Notes: a model not told the origin generated them from the sequence alone. DNA of 11,267 nucleotides from Chloroflexota bacterium (GCA_016210125.1 JACQUS010000244.1:1-11267), one strand, 5' to 3'; positions 1 to 7,695 are shown, counted from the stretch's first letter. Translations and numbers: made by a program.

Positions 1-698
1 GCCATGGTCAGACCGGTGAGCCCGATGCGCAGGCGCACGCCGGGGGGCTCGTTCATCTGGCCGAACACCATCACCGTGCTCGCCAGCACCCCCGACTCCG
101 CCATCTCATGCCAGAGGTCGTTGCCCTCGCGCGAGCGCTCGCCGACGCCGCAGAACACCGAGTAGCCGCTATGCTCGGTGGCGATGTGGCGGATCAGCAC
201 CATGATGATGACCGTCTTGCCGACGCCGGCGCCCCCGTACATGCCGACCTTGCCGCCTCTGGTCACCGTGGCGATGAGGTCGATGACCTTGACGCCGGTC
301 TCCAGCACCTCGGCGGCCGTCTGCTGCTCGGCGAAGGGCGGCGCCGGCCGGTGGATGGGGTAGTACTTGTCCGTCTTGACCTCACCCAGGTTGTCCAGCG
401 GCTCGCCCAGGACGTTGAACAGGCGGCCGAGCGTCGCCGGACCGACCGGCACGCGGATCGGCGCGCCGGTGTCGACCGCCTTGTCGCCGCGGCGCACGCC
501 GTCGGTGCTGCCCATTGAGACACAGCGCACCCAGTTGTTGCCGAGCTGCTGCGCGACCTCGACAACGAGCAGCTCGTCGCGCTTGGAGATCTCGACGGCG
601 TTCATGAGGGCGGGGACGGCCCCGGCCGGAAACTCGCAGTCCACCACCGGGCCAACGACCTGCACGACCTTGCCCTCGACCCCACCGTTGGTTGCCAT
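1..698 (-). CDS. atpD: ATP synthase F1 subunit beta, N-terminal 232 codons (cut by window edge)
   Basis: Catalytic beta subunit of the F1 sector, which binds and hydrolyses or makes ATP at the alpha/beta interface. The frame opens at ATG 696-698 (MATNGGVEGKVVQVVGPVVD), preceded by a good Shine-Dalgarno GGAGGG a few bases upstream, and runs off the left edge. The N-terminal beta-barrel spans about residues 1-85. The P-loop GGAGVGKT is at 155-162 and the catalytic-glutamate segment GVGERSREGND at 184-194 (E187 corresponds to E. coli E181). FGQMNEPPG follows at 212-220. Last gene of the operon visible here; it follows atpG after a 147-bp gap. Odd points: the nearly invariant glutamate in 'GKTxxxME' is valine (V167, GTG), the usual 'LIAP(F/Y)' is LIATVT, and VFAGVGER is VFCGVGER. 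Identity is certain; whether these changes are real or sequencing errors is not. Confidence 0.97.
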   Translation of the reverse strand, partial: MATNGGVEGKVVQVVGPVVDCEFPAGAVPALMNAVEISKRDELLVVEVAQQLGNNWVRCVSMGSTDGVRRGDKAVDTGAPIRVPVGPATLGRLFNVLGEPLDNLGEVKTDKYYPIHRPAPPFAEQQTAAEVLETGVKVIDLIATVTRGGKVGMYGGAGVGKTVIIMVLIRHIATEHSGYSVFCGVGERSREGNDLWHEMAESGVLASTVMVFGQMNEPPGVRLRIGLTGLTM

Positions 699-763
699 TG
701 TCCCTCCAGACTCCCTAGCCAATCGCTCGCATTCGCCATAGCCCGACGTTGCTGGAAGCGTCT

Positions 764-842
764 ACCCTCACCCCTCGGTCCCCCTCTCCCCGCGTCGCCG
801 CGTCTCGCGCTCTCCGCGTCGGGGGCTGGGAGGAGGGGTGGG
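764..842. repeat. GC-rich intergenic repeat-like segment with inverted ends
   Basis: Lies in the atpG-atpD gap. An 8-bp inverted pair (CACCCCTC at 769-776, GAGGGGTG at 833-840) encloses three copies of CCGCGTC (790-796, 798-804, 814-820) and further C-runs that can pair with GGGGG at 821-825. The composition and inverted ends suggest a degenerate interspersed repeat unit; on the atp transcript it could fold into a long GC hairpin between the gamma and beta genes. No reading frame is apparent. Any regulatory role is inference. Confidence 0.4.
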
Positions 843-845
843 CTT

Positions 846-1715
846 CTACCCGGCCGCTGCGCGCAGCGTCTCGGCGCCGGAGGCGATCTCAAGTAGCTCC
901 TTGGTGATGACGTCCTGCCGTGTTTTATTGAACGTGAGCGTCAGCTCCTGCACCAGCTCCTTGGCGTTCTGCGTGGCGTTGCGCATGGCGACCATGCGTG
1001 CTGCGTGCTCGCTGGCTGCCGTCTCGAGGATGGCCTGGTAGACTTGCGTCTCGACATAGCGGGGCAGGAGCGCCGCCAACACCGTCTGCGGGTCGGGCTC
1101 GAAGATGTAGTCGCGATAGGCGTCGATCTCCTCCTGGGGCAGCTCGGGCAGTGGCAGGAGGCGCAGCGACGCCGGCCGCTGGACCAGCGTGGATACGAAG
1201 TCTGGGTGGACGACGACGACCTCGTCCACCTGCCCGCCGAGGAAGGCGTCGACGGCGACGCGGGCGATCGGCACCGCGTCGAGGTAGGCCGGCCGGTCGG
1301 TCGGCGCCGTGAAGTCGGCCACGAGCGAGAGGCGTCGGCGCAGCATGAAGTCGCGCCCCTTGCGGCCGACGGCGATGATGTCGGTCGGCAGCGCGTGGTC
1401 GGCGATGAGCCGGCTCGCGTGCTCGATGAGGTTGGTGTTCAGCGCGCCGCACAGGCCGCGTTCGGTGGTCATGAGCACCACGCCGAGGCGGCGCACCGGC
1501 CGGCGCTGGAGCAGCGGGTGCAGCTCGGCCCCGGCGGTCAGCGCGCTGAGGCTGGCGACCATGCGGCGCAGCCGGTCGGCGTAAGGCCGCGCGCTGACGG
1601 TCAGGCTCTGCACACGCCGCAGTTTCGTCGCCGCGATCATCTCCATGGCGCGGGTGATCTGCGACGTGTTGCGCACGCTGCGGATGCGGCGGCGAATCTC
1701 CCGCAGGTTTGGCAT
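846..1715 (-). CDS. atpG: ATP synthase F1 subunit gamma
   Basis: Central rotor shaft of F1: its antiparallel coiled coil turns inside the alpha3beta3 ring and couples proton flow to catalysis. The 289-residue product has the family's usual length. The N-terminal helix carries the signature MPNLREIRRRIRSVRNTSQI, then TRAMEMIAATKLRR. The central Rossmann-like part includes the family segment TTERGLCGALNTNL (about residues 83-96). The C-terminal helix holds the second signature, ASEHAARMVAMRNATQNAKE (about 234-253), and LTLTFNKTRQDVITKELLEI. The start ATG lies only 3 bp after the atpA stop, so the two are probably translationally coupled; the Shine-Dalgarno (GGTGAG-like, inside the end of atpA) is weak, which fits coupling. 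Nothing is missing. Confidence 0.97.
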   Translation of the reverse strand: MPNLREIRRRIRSVRNTSQITRAMEMIAATKLRRVQSLTVSARPYADRLRRMVASLSALTAGAELHPLLQRRPVRRLGVVLMTTERGLCGALNTNLIEHASRLIADHALPTDIIAVGRKGRDFMLRRRLSLVADFTAPTDRPAYLDAVPIARVAVDAFLGGQVDEVVVVHPDFVSTLVQRPASLRLLPLPELPQEEIDAYRDYIFEPDPQTVLAALLPRYVETQVYQAILETAASEHAARMVAMRNATQNAKELVQELTLTFNKTRQDVITKELLEIASGAETLRAAAG

Positions 1716-1718
1716 CGC

Positions 1719-3226
<1,508 letters not shown>

Positions 3227-3227
<1 letters not shown>

Positions 3228-3255
3228 CGTGAATCTCCCTCGTGAATCTCCCTCG
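3227..3255 (-). repeat. 13-bp tandem duplication carrying two Shine-Dalgarno copies before atpA
   Basis: Perfect period-13 sequence over 29 bp. Read on the minus strand, AGGGAGATTCACG occurs twice in succession and ends directly at the atpA ATG. The proximal AGGGAGA is spaced normally for ribosome binding; the distal copy is 13 nt further upstream. The duplication is seen directly. An effect on the translation of alpha is inference, although alpha is needed in three copies per complex. Confidence 0.85.
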
Positions 3256-3265
3256 GTGGTTCGGC

Positions 3266-3375
3266 CTACCGTCCCCGTCCTGTCATTCTGGGCGCAGCGG
3301 GGAAGTCGTGCTCCCCGCGAACATAGCCCGCCCGGGTGGGAGCGCTCCACCCCGCCCTAAGGATCTCCCAGACGT
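3266..3375. repeat. Interspersed-repeat-like DNA with two hairpins between atpH and atpA
   Basis: The gap holds TGTCATTCTGGGCGCAGCG (3281-3299) and, further on, AAGGATCTCCC (3359-3369). Both resemble the ends of a short intergenic repeat family that I recall from Chloroflexota genomes; this is memory, not a search. Two stems are visible: GCGGGGA (3297-3303) with TCCCCGC (3312-3318) around an 8-nt loop, and GGGTGG (3334-3339) with CCACCC (3347-3352). In the operon transcript they would lie between the delta and alpha coding regions. They lack a U-run, so they are not classic terminators; partial attenuation or mRNA end protection is possible. Confidence 0.45.
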
Positions 3376-3399
3376 CGCCTCATCCGACCCCTGCATCCT

Positions 3400-3418
3400 C
3401 TTACACCGCTTACACCGC
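3400..3418 (-). repeat. 9-bp tandem duplication giving atpH two in-frame stops
   Basis: CTTACACCG is repeated back to back (3400-3408 and 3409-3417, with one more matching base). Read on the minus strand this gives GTGTAAGCGGTGTAAG, so atpH ends in TAA and a second TAA follows in the same frame three codons later. The period of nine keeps the frame. The unit overlaps the last codons of atpH. Confidence 0.85.
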
Positions 3419-3949
3419 CGCCTCGACGAGCGCGCGCCGCAACGTCTGGAGGCGGGTGAACACGCTGCCGTCCAGCAGCTTGTCGCCGATGCGCAGGACG
3501 GCGCCGGCAATGAGCCGTGCGTCGACGGCGCGGCTGAGCCGCACCTGCCGGCCCAGGGTCCGCGCCAGCGCGTTGCCCAGCCGCTCGGCCTCAACGTCGT
3601 CGAGCGTCACGGCGGTCGTGAGCTGCGCGCGCACGACGCCCTGTGCCTCGTCGACCAGGCGCTCGTACTCGGCCACCACGTCGCCCACGCGGTCCAGGCG
3701 CTGGCGGCGCAGCAGCAGCAGCAGCAGGTTCTGCACCGCCGGCGCGATCTCGCGCAGGCTCTCGCGCAGGACCGCTTCCTTCTGACTTGCCGGCACCTGG
3801 GGCGCGTCGAGCACGGCGCGCACGGTCGAGTCGCGCAGCGCGCTGGCGGCGGCGCGCAGGTCGGCCAGCCAGGTGTCGAGGGTACCTCGGTCCCGCGCGA
3901 GGTCGAAAAGCGCCTGGGCGTAGCGGCGCGGTGCTCCTCCGACGGCCAT
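3410..3949 (-). CDS. atpH: ATP synthase F1 subunit delta
   Basis: Peripheral-stalk protein that ties the b subunits to the top of the alpha3beta3 head. At 179 residues it has the normal family length. The N-terminal six-helix domain starts RRYAQALFDLARDRGTLDTW (about 8-27). The C-terminal part ends in the family signature AGAVLRIGDKLLDGSVFTRL (148-167). The middle contains six leucine codons in a row (NLLLLLLRRQRL, about 73-84), matching the hydrophobic helix of the family. The start ATG follows the atpF stop with no gap (TAGATG), so translation is probably coupled. The gene ends in a duplicated in-frame stop. Sequence divergence is normal for this fast-evolving subunit; the identification rests on the C-terminal signature and position. 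Confidence 0.95.
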   Translation of the reverse strand: MAVGGAPRRYAQALFDLARDRGTLDTWLADLRAAASALRDSTVRAVLDAPQVPASQKEAVLRESLREIAPAVQNLLLLLLRRQRLDRVGDVVAEYERLVDEAQGVVRAQLTTAVTLDDVEAERLGNALARTLGRQVRLSRAVDARLIAGAVLRIGDKLLDGSVFTRLQTLRRALVEAAV

Positions 3950-4531
3950 CTACTCGACCTTCAGCTTCTCGGTCTCGCGCAGCACATCGGCCACGAGGTC
4001 GTAGTGCTGCCGTGTGTCGAGCGAGCGCTGGATGATCCGCCCGGCGGCCAGCACCGCCAGGTCGGCGACCTCGGACCGCAGTTTGGCGATGGCCTGCTGC
4101 GTCTCGAGGCGGATCTGCGCGCGCGCGCGGTCGAGGTCGACCTGCGCCTCGGCCTGCGCGCGCTGGCGCGCCTCGTCGGTCAGGCGCTTGCCCAGCTCGT
4201 TGGCCTGGGCGATGATCCCCTGCGCCTCGCGGCGCGCCCGCAGCAGCGCGGCCTCGTACTCCTGCTGCGCCCGCGCGAGCTGCTGCTTGACCTCCTCGGC
4301 ACGGCGCATGCTCTCGGCGATGCGCTCGCGGCGCTCCTGGAGCATGCGCAGCACGGGCCGGTACAGGAAGGCCCACAGCAGACCTAGTAGGATGGCGAAG
4401 TTCACGATCTGGGCGATGAGCATACGCCCGTCGATGCCCAGAGCGCCGAGCGGGCCCGGCTCCTCGGCGGCGAGCAGCGCCGCCGCCAGCAGCGGCAACC
4501 CACCGCCCGCGACGCTCATCAATGCAAACAT
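3950..4531 (-). CDS. atpF: ATP synthase F0 subunit b
   Basis: Membrane-anchored dimeric stator stalk. From ATG 4529-4531 the product is 193 residues. The transmembrane helix is LIAQIVNFAILLGLLWAFLY (about 38-57), followed by YRPVLRMLQERRERIAESM and a long, charged Ala/Glu/Gln/Arg-rich helix to the C terminus, as in all b subunits. Most b subunits start close to the GxxxxxLIxQIxNF segment. Here an extra hydrophobic stretch (LPLLAAALLA, about 12-21) precedes it and resembles a signal peptide or a second membrane segment. The frame stays open to a GTG at 4615, but that part has no b-like sequence. The Shine-Dalgarno GGGAGG sits rather far (about 15 nt) from the chosen ATG, so starts at residue 5 or residue 37 (just before LIAQIVNF) remain possible. 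The 170-bp gap before it, after atpE, is GC-rich with no supported gene. Confidence 0.92.
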   Translation of the reverse strand: MFALMSVAGGGLPLLAAALLAAEEPGPLGALGIDGRMLIAQIVNFAILLGLLWAFLYRPVLRMLQERRERIAESMRRAEEVKQQLARAQQEYEAALLRARREAQGIIAQANELGKRLTDEARQRAQAEAQVDLDRARAQIRLETQQAIAKLRSEVADLAVLAAGRIIQRSLDTRQHYDLVADVLRETEKLKVE

Positions 4532-4701
4532 GCCGTCCAACGGCTGCCTCCCAAGATGGCCTGCTCCGCGTGCGTGAAGCTCGCTCCCTTCGGCCGCTCC
4601 GAACGACCGCGGCACGGCCGCGCGGCTGCGGGGCGCGCCGGCGTCAGGACCCTACGTCTGCACGGTGCGCGCCAGCGCCTTGCGGCGATCAGACATCGCG
4701 C

Positions 4702-4929
4702 CTAGACGAACTTGATAATCAGGGCCACCACCAGCGCGTAAATGCCGATGGCTTCGCAGAAGGCCAAGCCGAGAATCATGTTCAACTGGATGGCGCCTTG
4801 CGCCTCGGGATTGCGCCCCAACGCCTCCATGGCCTTCGAAGCCAGGATGCCGATACCCAAACCCGGCCCCAGAGCCCCCAACCCAATCGCCAACCCGGCG
4901 GCAAGCTGCTTCGCGGCCACAGGATCCAT
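4702..4929 (-). CDS. atpE: ATP synthase F0 subunit c (proton-type rotor ring)
   Basis: Hairpin protein that forms the rotating c-ring. Its 75 residues match the family length. Helix 1 contains the glycine-rich packing motif LGALGPGLGIGILA (17-30), the polar loop is GRNP (38-41), and helix 2 is ILGLAFCEAIGIYALVVALI (52-71). The ion-carrying carboxylate is E59. Sodium-type rings usually have Gln in the GxGQG position of helix 1 and Ser/Thr right after the glutamate; here these are Ile26 and Ala60, which argues for protons. The Shine-Dalgarno is strong (AAGGAG, 5 nt before ATG), as expected for the most abundant subunit. It follows atpB after 44 bp. Confidence 0.97.
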   Translation of the reverse strand: MDPVAAKQLAAGLAIGLGALGPGLGIGILASKAMEALGRNPEAQGAIQLNMILGLAFCEAIGIYALVVALIIKFV

Positions 4930-4973
4930 CCGAACTCCTTCCTTTCCCCTTGCGCGGAGGTTGTGCGGCGCCC

Positions 4974-5900
4974 TTAGCTGTGCGCCGTCGTGCGCGCGTG
5001 CTGCTCCGCCGGCCCGTGCGCCTCGGCGTGGGCGTGCTCCTCGTGGCCCTCGCCGTGCCCGATGGTGGCCATCGTGAGGAACACCAGCGTGAGCATGGCG
5101 AAGATGAACGCCTGGATGAGGCCGACGAACAGCTCCAGGCCAAGGAACGGCAGCGCCGCCACCCAGGGCACGAGGAACACGATCACCGCTAACAGAACAT
5201 GGCCGGCGAAGATGTTGCCAAAGAGACGGAAGCTGAACGAGAAGATCTTGGCGATCTCGCTGATCAGCTCCAGCAGACCCACGAACGTGCCGATCGGGAA
5301 GTTGTGCAGGGTGAAGAACTTGCCAAGATAGCTCAGCCGCAGCGTCGCCACGCCAAAGTACTGCGCCATGGCCACCGAGACCAGCGCCAGTCCGAAGGTC
5401 GTGTTCAGGTCGGTCGTCGCCGCGCGCAGCAGCGGCACCAGGTGATGCTCGCCCTCCTCGACCTTCTCGAAGCCGATCGTCCCAAAGCCCGGCACGAGCC
5501 CGAGCCAGTTCGACGTCAGCACGAACAGGAAGATCGTCATCACCAGCGGAAAGAAGCGCCGCGCGCGGTCCGGCCCGGCGACCGACTCGACGAGGCCGTA
5601 GAAGCCCTCGAGGACCAGCTCGACGAGGTTCTGGAGCCCGCGCGGGACGAGGGTCATGCGCGCGGTGGCGATGATGCCGAGGACGACGAGCACGGCCATC
5701 GTCAGCCAGGTGGCCAGCAGGCTATTGCGCAGCGGCAAGAAGCCGAGGTCGACCAGCGTGTCGGCCGGCACGCTGATGCGCTCCAGCTCCACACGGCCAA
5801 AGAAAAACCCCACCGCCAGAAGCGCGATCAGAGCGATGGGGATCAACCACCCGCGAGGGCGACTGGTCGGATGCTGTGGCGCTCGGCTGAGGTCAGCCAA
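4974..5900 (-). CDS. atpB: ATP synthase F0 subunit a
   Basis: Proton-channel subunit facing the c-ring. The 308-residue product has a first membrane helix at about 18-36 and several more through residue 280. The essential arginine lies in FSFRLFGNIFAGHVLLAVI (R225), followed by the last helix region ELFVGLIQAFIFAMLTLVFL (256-275). The only suitable start is TTG at 5898-5900, preceded by a GGGGGGCG ribosome-binding stretch; no ATG occurs in frame until residue 69, which would lose the first helix. The C terminus carries a hydrophilic His-rich tail (seven His between residues 282 and 307) beyond the usual end of the family. It follows atpZ after a 106-bp gap in which atpI might be expected but is not found. 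Confidence 0.96.
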   Translation of the reverse strand: MADLSRAPQHPTSRPRGWLIPIALIALLAVGFFFGRVELERISVPADTLVDLGFLPLRNSLLATWLTMAVLVVLGIIATARMTLVPRGLQNLVELVLEGFYGLVESVAGPDRARRFFPLVMTIFLFVLTSNWLGLVPGFGTIGFEKVEEGEHHLVPLLRAATTDLNTTFGLALVSVAMAQYFGVATLRLSYLGKFFTLHNFPIGTFVGLLELISEIAKIFSFSFRLFGNIFAGHVLLAVIVFLVPWVAALPFLGLELFVGLIQAFIFAMLTLVFLTMATIGHGEGHEEHAHAEAHGPAEQHARTTAHS

Positions 5901-6006
5901 CTACGCCCCCCGCGCGACGGCGAAGGCAGAATCGCTGCCACGGCACGATGCACAGAATCCCGTGGCCACCGGCGCGGAGCACTCGCAGCACGCTCCCTCC
6001 AACCGC

Positions 6007-6255
6007 CTAGTGATTTCGCTGTTGATCGAGGACCGAGGCGATGAGCCGGTAGACACTATACGTGCCGGCGGCGATACCCAGCAAAGCAAAGCCCAATGTC
6101 GCCCACGGCGCAGTGCCCAGCGCGCCGTCCACGGCCCAGCCGACGATGAAGCCACCGACGAGCGGCACGACCATCGCCCAGCCGAGCTGGAGCAGCAGGC
6201 CCCAGACGCCGAGCCGGCGCATCACGGTGGGCACACCCTCGTCCATGTATAGCAT
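6007..6255 (-). CDS. atpZ: AtpZ-like small membrane protein, first gene of the ATP synthase operon
   Basis: About 82 residues with two predicted membrane helices (roughly 17-42 and 50-72), linked by GWAVDGALGTAPW. The second helix ends ALLGIAAGTYSVYRLIASV. This pattern (D...LGT.PW, then LLGIAAG.Y..YRL) is that of the AtpZ/F0F1-ATPase gene 1 family, which sits at the head of many atp operons and has been linked, with AtpI, to Mg2+/Ca2+ uptake or to assembly of the c-ring. The position directly before atpB supports the call. Start: ATG 6253-6255 has GGGTGG six nucleotides upstream; ATG at 6246 or 6222 would also keep both helices. The frame stays open upstream through the tandem repeat, which is not protein-like. 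Confidence 0.78.
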   Translation of the reverse strand: MLYMDEGVPTVMRRLGVWGLLLQLGWAMVVPLVGGFIVGWAVDGALGTAPWATLGFALLGIAAGTYSVYRLIASVLDQQRNH

Positions 6256-6312
6256 GGTCGACCACCCGAAGCAACATGTGGGCGCGACCCGCGCCCCATC
6301 CCCCATAGCGGC

Positions 6313-6372
6313 TAGGACCGTCTGCCCAGGACCTTCCGCCCAGGACCTTCCGCCCAGGACCTTCCGCCCAGG
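6313..6372. repeat. 14-bp tandem repeat in the divergent atp/PilZ intergenic region
   Basis: Three perfect head-to-tail copies of CAGGACCTTCCGCC (6327-6340, 6341-6354, 6355-6368), one degenerate copy before them (6313-6326, three mismatches) and a four-base remnant after. Each perfect copy holds the near-palindrome AGGACCT. The period is not a multiple of three and the array lies between divergent genes, so it is non-coding. It starts 58 bp upstream of the atpZ start and ends 152 bp before the PilZ gene. It could be a replication-slippage minisatellite or a cluster of protein-binding sites. Confidence 0.85.
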
Positions 6373-6510
6373 GGAATCCGACACCCCGCGTCAGGGAGCG
6401 CGCGGCCGACATCGGGGAAGCGCTGCGCGCGAACGAGGGTCTCCACAGATGGTTGCGCTCCGTGCGGGCGACGACACTGAGAGCAGGCACCACCGGCGTG
6501 TGGAAGGTCC

Positions 6511-6523
6511 GCGAGGAGGGAGC
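6511..6523 (+). promoter_or_regulatory. Ribosome-binding site of the PilZ gene
   Basis: GCGAGGAGGGAGC directly before ATG 6525. The same 13 nt precede the hydantoinase gene at 7680-7692. It decides the start in favour of ATG 6525 over the in-frame TTG at 6453. Confidence 0.75.
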
Positions 6524-6524
6524 C

Positions 6525-7367
6525 ATGGCCGTCAGCGCTCCAGAGATACGCTCGGTCTTCTTCGAGCCCGGACGGCGCGTGCGCGTGCAACCGCTCCAGT
6601 CGGAGCGCGCCTACCACTGCTTCATCGAGGAGGTGCCCAACGGTACGATCCACCTGAGCATGCCGATGGAGGGCCGCGAGTACGCGCACATCCCCACCGG
6701 CCAGCGCGTGCAGCTCGCCGTCGAGCGTCGCGGCAATCTGTACCTCTTCGAGTCCATCGTCACCGGCCGGCGCTTCGGCGACAATCCACTGCTCATCCTC
6801 AAGCGCCCTGCCGACCAGGCGGCGACGCAGAGGCGGCAGCACGCGCGCGTGCCGGTCCTGCTCGACGCCGTGCTCTGGTACGAGGATGCCGAGTTGGGCG
6901 GCCGCGAGCGCGACGTGAAGATCACCATCGTAAACGTCTCGGCCGGCGGCCTCGGCTTTCGCACCAAGGAGCACATCGAGGCCGGCCGCCTGGTGCACAT
7001 CGACTTCGCGATCCCGTCGGAGCACCGCCGCCGCGAGCCGCAGCGCCGCCCGACTACGACGACGACCTTCGCTCACCGCTGGGCGCGCCGACCAGCCGGC
7101 CACGCGGCACATACCGCGCCTGCGCACCAGCGCGCCGCCGATCCTCGCACGGAGCAGCAGGCCGGCGTTGTGCTCACCGCCGCCACGCGGGTCGTCCACT
7201 GCGCGGCCCTGGGCCACGAGCCGGAGCGCGACCAGCACGGGCGCCGGCTACCGCGTGTCTACCGCGGCGGGGTCGAGTTCGTCGGCCTGGACGACCTAGT
7301 GCGCGAGCGTATCATCCGCTTCGTGATGCGGCGCGAGGTCGAGCTACGTTGCCGGGGGCTGCTCTAG
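6525..7367 (+). CDS. PilZ-domain protein, YcgR-like, putative c-di-GMP receptor
   Basis: A 280-residue cytoplasmic protein without signal peptide or membrane helix. Residues about 13-95 resemble the N-terminal YcgR/PilZN barrel (GRRVRVQPL ... FIEEVPNGTIHLSMPMEGRE). The PilZ domain follows, with the c-di-GMP motif RQHAR (R104xxxR108) and NVSAGG (N137xSxxG142), both intact, so binding of c-di-GMP is likely. The last strands and helix are recognisable (YRGGVEFVGLDDLVRERIIRFVMRR, residues 246-270). Between residues about 166 and 214 the domain is interrupted by an Arg/His/Pro/Thr-rich, low-complexity stretch with more A/T-ending codons than its surroundings. In this family the output is usually motility, exopolysaccharide or another protein partner; no partner is evident here. 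It stands alone on the plus strand, divergent from atpZ. Confidence 0.85.
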   Translation: MAVSAPEIRSVFFEPGRRVRVQPLQSERAYHCFIEEVPNGTIHLSMPMEGREYAHIPTGQRVQLAVERRGNLYLFESIVTGRRFGDNPLLILKRPADQAATQRRQHARVPVLLDAVLWYEDAELGGRERDVKITIVNVSAGGLGFRTKEHIEAGRLVHIDFAIPSEHRRREPQRRPTTTTTFAHRWARRPAGHAAHTAPAHQRAADPRTEQQAGVVLTAATRVVHCAALGHEPERDQHGRRLPRVYRGGVEFVGLDDLVRERIIRFVMRREVELRCRGLL

Positions 7368-7639
7368 GGCATCTCTGACGCGGTGCTGGGACGCACGTCG
7401 CTCTTCGTCACGATCACTTGCTGATCACCGTGGCCCCGTCCCGCCCCCTAAACGGGCAGATGATTCCCGGAGTTAGACGTTCGTCCTTGATGCAGGACCG
7501 CAGATTGTGCATCTACCTTCCCCAGTAAGCCCACCCCGCCCCCAAGCGGCTACCGCAGAGGTCGCCTCAGAGCGTGTGAAGGCTTGGCGGGTGCCGCTGT
7601 GGTGCAGGAGCGGCGATAAGATCCGCCGAGTACGGTCGT
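7368..7639. other. Non-coding gap after the PilZ gene; no gene seen
   Basis: No open frame with protein-like composition was found on either strand. Only small inverted repeats are visible, for example GATGCA (7489-7494) with TGCATC (7508-7513). It is somewhat less G/C-dominated than the coding regions around it. It probably holds the end of the PilZ transcript and upstream DNA of the hydantoinase gene; no clear terminator with a U-run was found. Confidence 0.6.
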
Positions 7640-7668
7640 TTGACCGGCGCGGCCGCCTATGCTAGGCT
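7640..7668 (+). promoter_or_regulatory. Sigma-70-type promoter for the hydantoinase gene
   Basis: TTGACC (7640-7645) as the -35 box is followed by a 17-bp spacer and TAGGCT (7663-7668) as the -10 box. Transcription would begin near 7675, giving a leader of only about 20 nt that contains the Shine-Dalgarno. The -35 box is good and the spacing ideal; the -10 box is weak. The alternative -10, TATGCT at 7658, would be too close. Confidence 0.5.
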
Positions 7669-7679
7669 CCCGCCAGCCT

Positions 7680-7692
7680 GCGAGGAGGGAGC
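7680..7692 (+). promoter_or_regulatory. Ribosome-binding site fixing the GTG start of the hydantoinase gene
   Basis: GCGAGGAGGGAGC lies just before GTG 7696-7698, at good distance, and supports GTG as the start. The beta-strand MAEERFDVVVRGG that follows is the expected N terminus of the family. Confidence 0.75.
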
Positions 7693-7695
7693 ACT

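Noticed and set aside
3710..3728. CAG triplet run inside atpH
   Set aside because: It encodes six leucines at a hydrophobic helix that the delta family normally has; no sign of expansion or non-coding function.
3242..4387. 381-codon plus-strand frame opposite atpH and atpF
   Set aside because: Antisense shadow of two recognised subunits, with low-complexity composition.
4638..4690. Tiny minus-strand frame after atpE (MSDRRKALARTVQT)
   Set aside because: Only 14 codons, no convincing ribosome-binding site and no hydrophobic or family pattern.
6313..6372. CRISPR array
   Set aside because: The 14-bp units abut with no spacers and there are no cas genes.
6062..7378. 438-codon plus-strand frame spanning the intergenic repeat and the PilZ gene
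   Set aside because: It runs through the 14-bp tandem array and is Arg/Pro-rich; the PilZ frame has a ribosome-binding site and domain motifs.
7368..7695. tRNA or small RNA gene in the gap before the hydantoinase
   Set aside because: No T-loop-like GGTTCGAATCC segment, acceptor stem or extended conserved fold was found; only short inverted repeats are present.
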